Shown here: positions 49,483 through 57,498 of the stretch, one piece after another
Layout: every line of letters starts with the position of its first letter
Position numbering within the stretch: the stretch's first letter is position 1
Source of the DNA: Phaeodactylibacter xiamenensis
Lineage (GTDB): Bacteria; Bacteroidota; Bacteroidia; Chitinophagales; Saprospiraceae
Reading direction: 5' to 3'
NCBI RefSeq assembly: GCF_000759025.1
Contig: NZ_JPOS01000083.1
Coordinates: 186,001 to 250,000 of the forward strand
Length of the DNA: 64,000 nt
The notes under the pieces: model-generated
Told to the model about the DNA's origin: nothing
Seen by the model: the letters and a program-made list of their open reading frames with translations, nothing else
Databases searched by the model: none
Position numbers and translations under genes: made by a program

Positions 49483-52400
49483 TTAACGTTTTTGGGTAAA
49501 AATGCTACCCGAATAACAAGAATCAGCGATAATAAAAGTGTGCTTACTTTTTATGGCACGGATCAGTCTAGTGATCACATCAAAGGATATGTAGGAAGCA
49601 GCTTGATTGATCTTAGCATCATAGGGAATCCAGTACCCAACGTCCAAAGTCCGGTCGTACTCGCCGTGCCCAGCAAAGTACATCAGGAAGTTATCGTCCT
49701 CACCGATCACATCTACCAAGCTCCGGAGATGCTGAGTGATATTGGCTATAGTCGCTTCCTCGTCGAAATGACAATGAGTAAAATCAGCATCAAACTGGTA
49801 CTTTTCCTCCAAAACCCTTTTGATTTTTTCAGCATCCATGCGAGAATTATAAAGCCGAGGCATATTAAGATACTGATCAATTGCCACTATGTAAAGGTAG
49901 TTCTTGCCCCTTGGCTGATAATTGCTCAAATCTATACCTCCTAAAAATGTACCACGTGATTCCAACTGCTCCACTTGTTGAAGTGCAACTTCTGCAAGGG
50001 AGTGACCTTTGAATCGTAGTGCAAACTCCCTGTACAAAACTGACTTGTTGGATTTCAGGACTTGCTGCCAATAGAAAAATGGGGAAGCTTGGTAATTCAC
50101 GGTACGGGAGGGTCGATCAATTGCCTCCCCAATCCTATGGCTAAACTCAGTAATTTGTTCAGGGGTTAACAAGGGGTAAATCTCAGAGCGGTTTCGAGGC
50201 TCAGTCCGAATATCCACAAAACGGGCAATATCTTCCAGCCCCAGTAGTAATGTATGCAAGCGAAAGTTTACCTCGTCGACGGTATAATCCAGCAGTTTCT
50301 GTCCCACTTCAATTATCTCATTAGTTAGGGGAGTCTGTTGAAAGTAAGACTGAGCTATTGAGGTGAAGGGTAAGTAGTCATACCCGATAATCAAAACCTG
50401 TATCCGCTCGTCTAGCTCAAGGATAGAGACAATGCCCATCAGCCACTGCTGTTCCAATGCATTTAGGGTGTCAAAAAAACTGGTGTCCAGCATTTCTTCG
50501 ACCCGCACCATAGGATTATCAACTGCATTGCTAATGAAATTAGGGAAATGGTCAAAGAGGATGTGAGCCATAGGACTGATCACAAATGTGACTTGATTCA
50601 GCGGAAATCCCTCAGGCAGTATTTTGGCGGTTTCAGGCACATCTGTCCAATCGTCCAAAGGTGCACAAAAAACGGACCTTTGGTGTCGCAGCGCTGACAA
50701 TAAGCCCTCCGATGCTTCAGTCGGATTTAGCCAGGTCTCACCCAAGGCGATGACGACAGAATTTGACAAAAAAGCTCCCTTATCCGCATAAGCTTCAAGC
50801 TGACCACGGAGTAAGCGCAACCAGTGAAAAGATGGCGGGTCGTACTTACCCTCTTCTGTCAACTGGTCTATCCAGTCCTTCCCTTTTCGTGGGGGCATGT
50901 CCCGCAGGACTTCAAATGCCTCCCGCAGCCGGTAGTTAGGCTCCAGCCCACGGGCTTCAAAAAATAAAGCCCGGCCAAACGGCTCCAATGAGGGCGCCTG
51001 CAATAGTGCTACTAGTTGCTTAGCCGAAAGCCGGTTCTCATCCAAATTTCCAATCAACACCCGGAAGTCGGCAGCGCAGACAGCAGAATTACTGTCAGCA
51101 CTACTTCCAGCTACTTTAGCAGTCCAGGTCCCGCTGCCTGTTTCCTCTGGCTGAGCGGGTGCGGGCATTGGCTCCTCAAGGCGGTGAACCTGATCGAAAG
51201 GTTCCGCAGCGGTCATCACCTTAAGATGCATTTCTGAATTCCCCCAGTTGAATGCCTTTTTATACGCTTCAAATTCAATGGGGAGCCGGAGCACCACGGA
51301 CTGCCCGGGCTGGAGGCTGCCCCTGCCGCTTTCTTCAGCCGGTGCCGTATAGCCTGTGACCCCGAAGCGTTGATCAATAACCCAAACTATAAAGTAGAGT
51401 TGGGTTGGGCCTAAGTTTTCCACTTCGAGAAAAATCTCCGGCTCTTCCTCCTGGTAATCAGCCACCCTAATCACTCCTTCTTCGATGCGCAGGACCTGTT
51501 TTTGGTAGAAAAAGCGTAATTCGAGGAGCGATTCTGATTCGACCAGCAGCTGCCGTAGTTCCTCTACCCGGGCGACCTGCCAAAGTACTGCCCTGGCGCT
51601 CAGCCGATTGGTGGCTATGGGCCAAACCGCGGTTAAGGGCTGATTGGGGTTCAGGCTTGGGCTCAAGTAGAAATGCGCCTGCGTAAAGTGCAGGGTATAG
51701 TCGGCTTCCACTTCCTGTTCTGCCCACACCACGCCCGCTTCCTGCAACTGCCGGTCGACCCGCAGCTCAGCTGCCTGTGCCTCGTGCCAGGGCAGGTAGT
51801 TTAGGTAAATTGCTACTTGCTCCAGAGTAACTGCTACTTCCCGGGGTTCGGGATCGGCCGGGCGCAGGAGTTCAAGCACAGCCTTCGGCACCCGCGCCCT
51901 TAGTGCATCAGCCTGGTTACTCCTACCTTCCCGGATGTAGGGGCGGATTTGTTCCAGGGCGGCCCGGGCCCCGGCCTTGTCTGCTGCTTGCAGGCGGTTG
52001 ATGCCTTCAGCCAGCTGCCGCACTACAGCAAGGGTAGGGGCCGGTCCCCTACTCTCTTCCGCCAGCGCTTCCTGGGTTTTTGCCCAACTGAGCATCAGCC
52101 CTACCCGGTTCTGCCCCTTACCGGTCAGCACCGTATCGCTAAGGGCATCCAGGATGCGGGCAGCAGCGCGGTGGGGCGACAGCCAGGCATCAGCATTCCA
52201 ATCCTGAGCTTCGCGAAAAATGGCAGAGGGGACCTGAGCGGGGCAATGCTGCAAATAAGCTTTCATAAACCGGGCCAGCCGCATCAACCGGTCCGGGCCG
52301 AAGTAGGGCGATTGCCCCAGCCAGGACAGTAAGGGGTCACGCAGCCCCTCGTATAACTCGTACTGACTGTAGCTCATGCGTTGGAACAGCGGGCTATTCA

Positions 52401-52614
52401 GCAGCAGCCCAGCAGCGGAGGGGGGCAACCCGAGGGGTTTCCCCGTTTCGTCTTGCCGGCAGTTAAGCCATAACTTTTGGGCCAGATGGGGCGTCAGTGC
52501 CACCGGAAAAGCCAGATGAGCGGCAAAAAAGTGCCAGGCCGGGGCAGTGTGCTGCTGGGTAAAGCGCTGCCAGCGGCGTTGGGCTGAAGGGGATTGGAAT
52601 TGAGGTGCAGCCAT
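49483..52614 (-). CDS. Helical VMAP-like N-terminus, inactive SGNH-like domain, caspase large-subunit region
   Basis: The 1043-residue protein has a helical N-terminus (residues 1-260; HLAFPVALTPHLAQKLW is typical of proteins in vWA-MoxR systems). A beta-rich DUF4384-like part (about 290-480) with EIFLEVENLGPTQLYFIVW follows. Residues 618-835 align with the SGNH hydrolase of the first gene of the operon, but GDSW is GETW (Thr627), GGGND is replaced (His684) and DEIHP is SEIYP (Tyr813), so the site is dead. Residues 905-1043 are the caspase p20-like region with His983 (FAGHG) and Cys1033 (IADSCYSGS). The frame stops nine residues later; the small-subunit region is the next ORF. The start overlaps the vWA gene by one base. 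Confidence 0.82.
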   Translation of the reverse strand: MAAPQFQSPSAQRRWQRFTQQHTAPAWHFFAAHLAFPVALTPHLAQKLWLNCRQDETGKPLGLPPSAAGLLLNSPLFQRMSYSQYELYEGLRDPLLSWLGQSPYFGPDRLMRLARFMKAYLQHCPAQVPSAIFREAQDWNADAWLSPHRAAARILDALSDTVLTGKGQNRVGLMLSWAKTQEALAEESRGPAPTLAVVRQLAEGINRLQAADKAGARAALEQIRPYIREGRSNQADALRARVPKAVLELLRPADPEPREVAVTLEQVAIYLNYLPWHEAQAAELRVDRQLQEAGVVWAEQEVEADYTLHFTQAHFYLSPSLNPNQPLTAVWPIATNRLSARAVLWQVARVEELRQLLVESESLLELRFFYQKQVLRIEEGVIRVADYQEEEPEIFLEVENLGPTQLYFIVWVIDQRFGVTGYTAPAEESGRGSLQPGQSVVLRLPIEFEAYKKAFNWGNSEMHLKVMTAAEPFDQVHRLEEPMPAPAQPEETGSGTWTAKVAGSSADSNSAVCAADFRVLIGNLDENRLSAKQLVALLQAPSLEPFGRALFFEARGLEPNYRLREAFEVLRDMPPRKGKDWIDQLTEEGKYDPPSFHWLRLLRGQLEAYADKGAFLSNSVVIALGETWLNPTEASEGLLSALRHQRSVFCAPLDDWTDVPETAKILPEGFPLNQVTFVISPMAHILFDHFPNFISNAVDNPMVRVEEMLDTSFFDTLNALEQQWLMGIVSILELDERIQVLIIGYDYLPFTSIAQSYFQQTPLTNEIIEVGQKLLDYTVDEVNFRLHTLLLGLEDIARFVDIRTEPRNRSEIYPLLTPEQITEFSHRIGEAIDRPSRTVNYQASPFFYWQQVLKSNKSVLYREFALRFKGHSLAEVALQQVEQLESRGTFLGGIDLSNYQPRGKNYLYIVAIDQYLNMPRLYNSRMDAEKIKRVLEEKYQFDADFTHCHFDEEATIANITQHLRSLVDVIGEDDNFLMYFAGHGEYDRTLDVGYWIPYDAKINQAASYISFDVITRLIRAIKSKHTFIIADSCYSGSIFTQKR

Positions 52615-53732
52615 CAGCGCAGCGCTTTGCGCACAGCCTGAGCCATGCCGGTTTCGGTAATTTCAAACATTGGGGCAGCCTGGGCGAAGAGGGCGGCAGT
52701 TGTCCCCTCCCATTGGGCGGCCGGCAGGGGATTAAACCAGGCCAACCGGGTTTGCAGCGCTTTTAATGCGTTCAAAAAAGCCAGCATTGCCGCTGTTTTT
52801 CGGCTATCGTAGCCAGCTGAGGCCCCACCGCCGTCACTAAATACCAGTACCTGCTGACCGAACGGCCAGGCTTTAGCCAAGGTGTCAAGGTAAACGCCCT
52901 GCGTGAGCCCCTCCTGCCGGAAAAGCCGGAAACGCTCGCCGCGCTGGCCGGGCGCACTGGAGAAATACAGCAGCTCAACCTGGCTGTTGGCATCAGGCTG
53001 TTCAAGCAAATCCACCCAGGCTTCGCGCATTTGCCGGAAAGGTACCATGCCTGGGCAAACATCCAATAGCACGACCCACCGCTGCGCGAAGCGCCACGAC
53101 TCCTCCCAAACCAGGTCTGCTAAAAAACCCTGCTGAGCCAGCTTGCGCACCGTGCCTCCGACATCGACCTGACGGGAAGGCATACGGTAGCGTTGTTGCC
53201 GCAGTTTTCGCCACAGTTGCCGGGCGTAGCGGGGGCGGAAGGGCAAACTAAGGTGGTCTCCAAATACAAAGGGGGTCTCCAGAATAGAAGCGGCAGCGGG
53301 CGGAGCACTACCCGTACCGTTGCCCTCTCCTGCTCCAAATTCCAATTCGATGTCGGCAAGGGCGGGTGCTCTGGACAGATTTGGCGCTGGGCGGTCAGTA
53401 TTTTGCTCCGCTCCGGGCGGAGGCATAGGGGGCAGGGGCCCGGGGCTGGGTATTGGCTCAGGTTTAGGGGTAGGCTTGGGGACCACCCCTGGTTCGGGTA
53501 ACGGCGTTGATAGCTGGAAGCACTCGTGGAAAAGCTGCTCAAACCGTGGCGCCAGGGCGGGGCGGCTCAACCAAAGGGCCTTGCAAAGATCCAGTAATCC
53601 TTCCCTGCTCTGGCCATGCCCGGCGGCATATAGCATTAGAAAATCGGCGTACTGAGCACCGTCCAGGGGCAGTTGCAGCTCGCTTCGGAGCCGGGTAAAA
53701 AAGGTATGCAAAAAAGGAGCAGCAACTTCCAT
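52614..53732 (-). CDS. vWA-like protein of a MoxR system with a degraded metal site
   Basis: The 372-residue protein has a helical N-terminus (FLHTFFTRLRSELQLPLDGAQYADFLML ... DLCKALWLSRPALAPRFEQLF) of the type seen in CoxE- and SAV_2336-like vWA proteins. A Pro-rich linker (residues about 75-105) follows. The vWA fold spans about residues 205-372 with QRWVVLLDVCPGMVPF and QVLVFSDGGG. The MIDAS motif DxSxS reads DVCPG, so metal binding is doubtful. In such systems the vWA protein links the MoxR ATPase to its client. The start overlaps MoxR by one base and the stop overlaps the next gene by one. Confidence 0.8.
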   Translation of the reverse strand: MEVAAPFLHTFFTRLRSELQLPLDGAQYADFLMLYAAGHGQSREGLLDLCKALWLSRPALAPRFEQLFHECFQLSTPLPEPGVVPKPTPKPEPIPSPGPLPPMPPPGAEQNTDRPAPNLSRAPALADIELEFGAGEGNGTGSAPPAAASILETPFVFGDHLSLPFRPRYARQLWRKLRQQRYRMPSRQVDVGGTVRKLAQQGFLADLVWEESWRFAQRWVVLLDVCPGMVPFRQMREAWVDLLEQPDANSQVELLYFSSAPGQRGERFRLFRQEGLTQGVYLDTLAKAWPFGQQVLVFSDGGGASAGYDSRKTAAMLAFLNALKALQTRLAWFNPLPAAQWEGTTAALFAQAAPMFEITETGMAQAVRKALR

Positions 53733-54739
53733 TAGGCATCGGGTTGACGGTTAGACTGCAAATCGGAAAGGCTCTTGAGCAGGACCTCAGCATGAGGCAG
53801 CTCTCCATCCGTCAGCGGCGGTGCAGCCGACTGCCCGGTGAGGAAATAATAGTAGAGTACCCGCAGCCAATCCAGCAACTCGCTGGTGGATGGCAGTTTT
53901 TCGGTATTGGGATTGGCCTGCATGCGCTGGTAGAGTCCCTGGAATTGCTCGACTACCTTTTCGAGCCAGCCGTCTGGCAGGGGCTTTTGGTGCTCTAGTT
54001 CAAGCCGGCGGGCGTTCACCTGGGCAATCTCCAAAAGCAGCTCCGGGCCGGGAAAATCGATGTAGAAAAACACACAACGCCGCAGGAAGGCATTAGGCAG
54101 CTCCTTTTCATCATTACTGGTCACAATCGTTATCGGCGGATGGGCAGCCTTGATGGACTCCTTGGTGTCTGGTATCTCAAAGCGCTGCTCTTCCAGCTCC
54201 CGGAGCAGGTCGTTGGGAAAATCAATATCCGCCTTGTCGATTTCGTCGATCAGGAGAACAGCCGGTTGGCCAGGCGTGCTGCTTTGAAAGGCTTCGCCCA
54301 TCGGCCCAAAGGTGCGGTACTTCGTTTTGGGAGGCATAGGAGCGGAATCTCCCCCACCCCGCCGCGCTTCGATATCGCGCAACCGCCCCAGGTGGTCGTA
54401 TTCATAAAGGCCCTCCCGGGCTTTGGTAGTCGACTTGATGTACCAGGAGAAAAAGTGGCTTTCCCAGTCTTCCGCGTACAGTTCGTAGGCCACAGCCTCC
54501 GCCAGGCGAGTCTTTCCGGAACCCGGGGCACCCCGCAGCAGCAGCGGCCGGCGCAGTATGCGGGCATATTCCACCGCAGCGACCAGTTTGGGGCTAGGCC
54601 GGTACGGAGCCAAGGCGCGCCGGCTGGCGAATTCAGCTGCCTCTGATTCAGGTAACTCTCCCATGCGGGCCCTCCAGGCTTTGGATCCCGACTTTAAACC
54701 CTCCCCTGTGTATTTTTTGTAGCTGGTTTCTCCGGTCAT
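53732..54739 (-). CDS. MoxR-type AAA+ ATPase
   Basis: The 335-residue ATPase has Walker A GAPGSGKT (residues 70-77), Walker B VLLIDEID (161-168), sensor 1 TSND (207-210) and an arginine finger in FLRRC (220-221). An unusual Gly/Pro-rich loop (RRGGGDSAPMPPKTK) sits between the two Walker motifs. MoxR ATPases act as chaperone-like remodelers with vWA partners. It overlaps the CHAT/iSTAND gene by 4 bases and the vWA gene by 1, placing it in the middle of the operon. In this setting it would control activation of the peptidases by ATP; that is inference from the family. Confidence 0.94.
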   Translation of the reverse strand: MTGETSYKKYTGEGLKSGSKAWRARMGELPESEAAEFASRRALAPYRPSPKLVAAVEYARILRRPLLLRGAPGSGKTRLAEAVAYELYAEDWESHFFSWYIKSTTKAREGLYEYDHLGRLRDIEARRGGGDSAPMPPKTKYRTFGPMGEAFQSSTPGQPAVLLIDEIDKADIDFPNDLLRELEEQRFEIPDTKESIKAAHPPITIVTSNDEKELPNAFLRRCVFFYIDFPGPELLLEIAQVNARRLELEHQKPLPDGWLEKVVEQFQGLYQRMQANPNTEKLPSTSELLDWLRVLYYYFLTGQSAAPPLTDGELPHAEVLLKSLSDLQSNRQPDA

Positions 54740-56664
54740 AGCTGATTTTGCTTAAGTTCAAATAATTCGTCGATCAATTCCTGGGCTTGCAGGAAACAAC
54801 AGCTTTGGTCGATGGCATCTTGCACTCGGCGGTTGACGATGGCTTGCTGATGCTCCGTAAGCAGGCGTCGGAAGGGATGGTCTGAGGCAAATTGCCCTCG
54901 GTGCTTCAGATGCCACTCCCTCAAAATGCTTGGCTTCACAGGCTCAACGGGTGGGAAGACTAGGTGAGCGAACTGTGCTCCAGCGGGCGGCGGTGGCAGA
55001 TGAATGGGCAAAGGGCTATTGCTGGCCTGTCCGGGGTCCAGGCTTTTGCTAACCAAACAAAATATCAATGGGTTTGCCGTAGCCGGCTCCAGTGGCATAG
55101 CCAACAAATCCTGCCAAAGCGACTGAGCAGCATCCTGCAAAGCATTGATCGGCAGGCTGTCCATTAGGTCGTTAAGCACAATAACTACCGGGTTCGCTTC
55201 CAAGCGCTCCCGCAGGGCAGCCGTAGCTTTTGCAGCGTCTACTGGTATACCATTCAGAACAGCTGGATCCAGAAACGGGTAAATGTTCTGCCAGGCAAAG
55301 GAGGAGCTGAAATATTCTGAGTACTGCGGGCCCAATTTGACTTCAAACAAATCTCTTTGCAGGTCCAGGTCTTTCCCGGTGTAGGTGCGAATGAGGTGTT
55401 TGAGGAATAACTCTTGTCCGCAGCGTGGTGTGCCCTGCAGTATAAAAAACAATTTATTGGTCTTTACATCCCAGTTCCGAAGCTGTTCCCACTGCACCTC
55501 GAAGTTAAAAGATTCAAAAATCTGTTGTAGATTCTTTACGGATAATCCGAGCTGCTCCGTTAAGGCTGGCCCGAATGCTTGTTCGATATGCGGTATGAGC
55601 TTATTGTTTGCTTCCAAAAAAGAAAAAGTCATGTAGGTCTCACCAAGCTTCTCAAAAACCCCTTCCCTGAGCATCTGCCGTTCTTTCAGAAATTGTATGC
55701 CCGCGTCCAAGCTCTCATCTCCGACTACGACAATTTTACCCTTCTGTGGATTCACGAAATCTGGCAGCCAACTAAGGCGTTCCTCAATATGCCGCCGCAA
55801 GGCACTGGTAATGATGTAAATGATGGCATCAGCGGCATCTACCGCAGCCTGCCGCTCATCGAGCCGCAGCTCGTCAATTTCCCAAACGTTATAAGCCGTG
55901 ATATTCTGACCAGCGAGGTAATTCAGCAGGCGCTCCCGGTAGCAAACGGCTTGGTCTTCATCGGCATGGACGAAAAGTAACTTCCGGCTGCCCGCCCCGG
56001 CTGCTTCCAGGCGATTCTGCACATTGACAGGGACTAACTGCCATTCCTTATCCGAAACTGACTGAGACTTTAGCGCCCAGGGAAAAGCGGCCCCTCCCAG
56101 GTCTATCCCCCCAAATAGGCTATTGGCGTTATCCTTTTCTGACTGGAAAAAATCCTGGGTGCTTTGAAATGCCTCCCGAAGCCTCGCCCCGTTGCCCAAT
56201 GCCTGGTAGAACTTGCCAGCAATTTTAGCGGCATCCGCATCCGAAACTTCTTCCCCCGTGCCCAGTACAGCAGGCACTCCGGCATCCAGCAATTGATCGG
56301 CAACCGGCTGGCTGTAGCAGCTGTTGAGGAATACCAAGCGCAGCTCACGAGCGGGCCCTTCCAAAAATGCCGACAACCGGTCTTTATGCAGCAGTTGGGG
56401 CTGGCCGCTGGCGTCTTGCAAAATCAGCCCGTGCCGACCGGAGTGCCCGGAGTAGTGCAGCACACGGATACGGGCAGCTTTGTCCAAGTGATGAAAACGA
56501 TCAAATAAAACCTTAAATGTAAACTGGGCAAGGGGCTCTATTTCAACGATATTGCGCTGTTGAGCTCGGAAAGTAGCATCATAAATATACTCACGCTCCT
56601 TGCTAATAGCAGGTAAATGCCCATCATTTGCAGTGCAAAAAAGTATAAGTTGTGAATCTGACAT
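54736..56664 (-). CDS. CHAT peptidase, TIR-like and inactive STAND-like protein
   Basis: The chosen start at 56664 (MSDSQLILFCTANDG) gives 642 residues and lies 8 bases after the gasdermin stop. Residues 1-200 are a CHAT (caspase-like) domain with His74 (LHYSGHSG) and Cys116 (FLNSCYSQ). Residues 228-370 resemble TIR (KLLFVHADEDQAVCYRERLL ... ADAIIYIITSAL). Residues 395-642 look like an inactive STAND NTPase (FFILQGTPRCGQELFLKHLI in place of a P-loop, then VVIVLNDLMDSLP). The CHAT part may be a protease that acts on the gasdermin. The rest would sense or scaffold. The TIR-like call is tentative. Confidence 0.78.
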   Translation of the reverse strand: MSDSQLILFCTANDGHLPAISKEREYIYDATFRAQQRNIVEIEPLAQFTFKVLFDRFHHLDKAARIRVLHYSGHSGRHGLILQDASGQPQLLHKDRLSAFLEGPARELRLVFLNSCYSQPVADQLLDAGVPAVLGTGEEVSDADAAKIAGKFYQALGNGARLREAFQSTQDFFQSEKDNANSLFGGIDLGGAAFPWALKSQSVSDKEWQLVPVNVQNRLEAAGAGSRKLLFVHADEDQAVCYRERLLNYLAGQNITAYNVWEIDELRLDERQAAVDAADAIIYIITSALRRHIEERLSWLPDFVNPQKGKIVVVGDESLDAGIQFLKERQMLREGVFEKLGETYMTFSFLEANNKLIPHIEQAFGPALTEQLGLSVKNLQQIFESFNFEVQWEQLRNWDVKTNKLFFILQGTPRCGQELFLKHLIRTYTGKDLDLQRDLFEVKLGPQYSEYFSSSFAWQNIYPFLDPAVLNGIPVDAAKATAALRERLEANPVVIVLNDLMDSLPINALQDAAQSLWQDLLAMPLEPATANPLIFCLVSKSLDPGQASNSPLPIHLPPPPAGAQFAHLVFPPVEPVKPSILREWHLKHRGQFASDHPFRRLLTEHQQAIVNRRVQDAIDQSCCFLQAQELIDELFELKQNQL

Positions 56665-56671
56665 AAAACTC

Positions 56672-57487
56672 TTATTCAATCTCCACCATCCCAGGCTCAA
56701 ACACATCCTCATCAATTGTGGCGTAGGGCGTCGCTTCTTCCTGTCCGCCGGCGCCTTTACTGCGAACAGTCTCTCCGATTGCCAGTGCACCGCTTTGCTG
56801 ATCCATTTCCAAAAGCAGGCAGGAAAAAGCAAAAGTCAGATAGTCTTCCCCTTCAAAAGTGATGGACTTGCCGCTTTGGGTATTGACTTTGACCTTAGCG
56901 TCGACATCAGCCAGATAGGGCTGCAGCTCGGGCAGCGAAGCATCAAATTCGCTGTCGTTGGTCTTCTCTATATTAATGGTGAAGCTTTTGCTGACAATGG
57001 CATCGGAAACCAGCAACATGCGGTAAGGGTCCTCGCCTTTGAAAACCCCTAGTGAGCCATGCCCAAGGTCAATATTTCGCCCCCGAAGTACACTGCCTAG
57101 TTGTGCGGGATCAATAAACCGCCGCTTGCAATTGGTAAAACTAAAACTAATCTCTTTAACCCCTTTCAGGCTGGCACCAATAGGTGCGGGCGACATGCCA
57201 AACCCGGAAAGGAACCCTTCCAGGATTTTCAGCCCGAAGTTTAGGCTGATGGACTTCGAACGGTCCAAAGCTGCATTGGCCATAGCGGATTCCCGGATGT
57301 CAATTTCAATGGGCTGACCATCGGATAAAAGATACTGCAATTCTCCCCGGTAGTCCATCTTGCTGCCTTTCTGCCCCATCACAACCAGTGGCTGCATGCG
57401 GGTTTCGGGAATTCTAAGGGGAAAAGCATTAAAAGTATCCCGCAGGAGGTCGGTGATATCGTTTTTGCAAATTCTGAAAAAGCCCAT
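56672..57487 (-). CDS. Bacterial gasdermin-like pore-forming protein
   Basis: The 271-residue protein matches the plan of bacterial gasdermins. It has a short N-terminus with a Cys (Cys7 in MGFFRICKND, a possible lipid-modification site), then FPLRIPETRMQPLVVM, a hydrophobic stretch SLNFGLKILEGFLSGFG (residues 81-97), FSFTNCKRRFIDPAQL, YRMLLVSDAIVSKSFTI (155-171) and SITFEGEDYLTFAFSCLLLE (208-227). The acidic tail (243-271) would be the autoinhibitory peptide removed by a protease; R242 and K244 lie at its base. Two protease genes flank it 11 bases upstream and 8 bases downstream. I rely on pattern recall of bGSDM; no search was possible. Confidence 0.82.
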   Translation of the reverse strand: MGFFRICKNDITDLLRDTFNAFPLRIPETRMQPLVVMGQKGSKMDYRGELQYLLSDGQPIEIDIRESAMANAALDRSKSISLNFGLKILEGFLSGFGMSPAPIGASLKGVKEISFSFTNCKRRFIDPAQLGSVLRGRNIDLGHGSLGVFKGEDPYRMLLVSDAIVSKSFTINIEKTNDSEFDASLPELQPYLADVDAKVKVNTQSGKSITFEGEDYLTFAFSCLLLEMDQQSGALAIGETVRSKGAGGQEEATPYATIDEDVFEPGMVEIE

Positions 57488-57498
57488 GATTTAGTTTT

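Noticed and set aside
49332-49486. Direct repeats TTCATTAA flanking most of the spacer that splits the caspase
   Set aside because: They could be a target duplication of a small insertion, but removing the segment leaves a stop and does not join the two frames, and no inverted repeats are at the ends. Short AT-rich matches are likely by chance.
53193-53501. Plus-strand open frames over the vWA gene's Pro-rich linker
   Set aside because: They are low-complexity shadows of the linker and lack start context.
56665-56832. Upstream extension of the CHAT gene into the gasdermin gene
   Set aside because: The 56 extra residues overlap the gasdermin end out of frame and have no match to CHAT; the ATG at 56664 gives a normal domain start and operon spacing.
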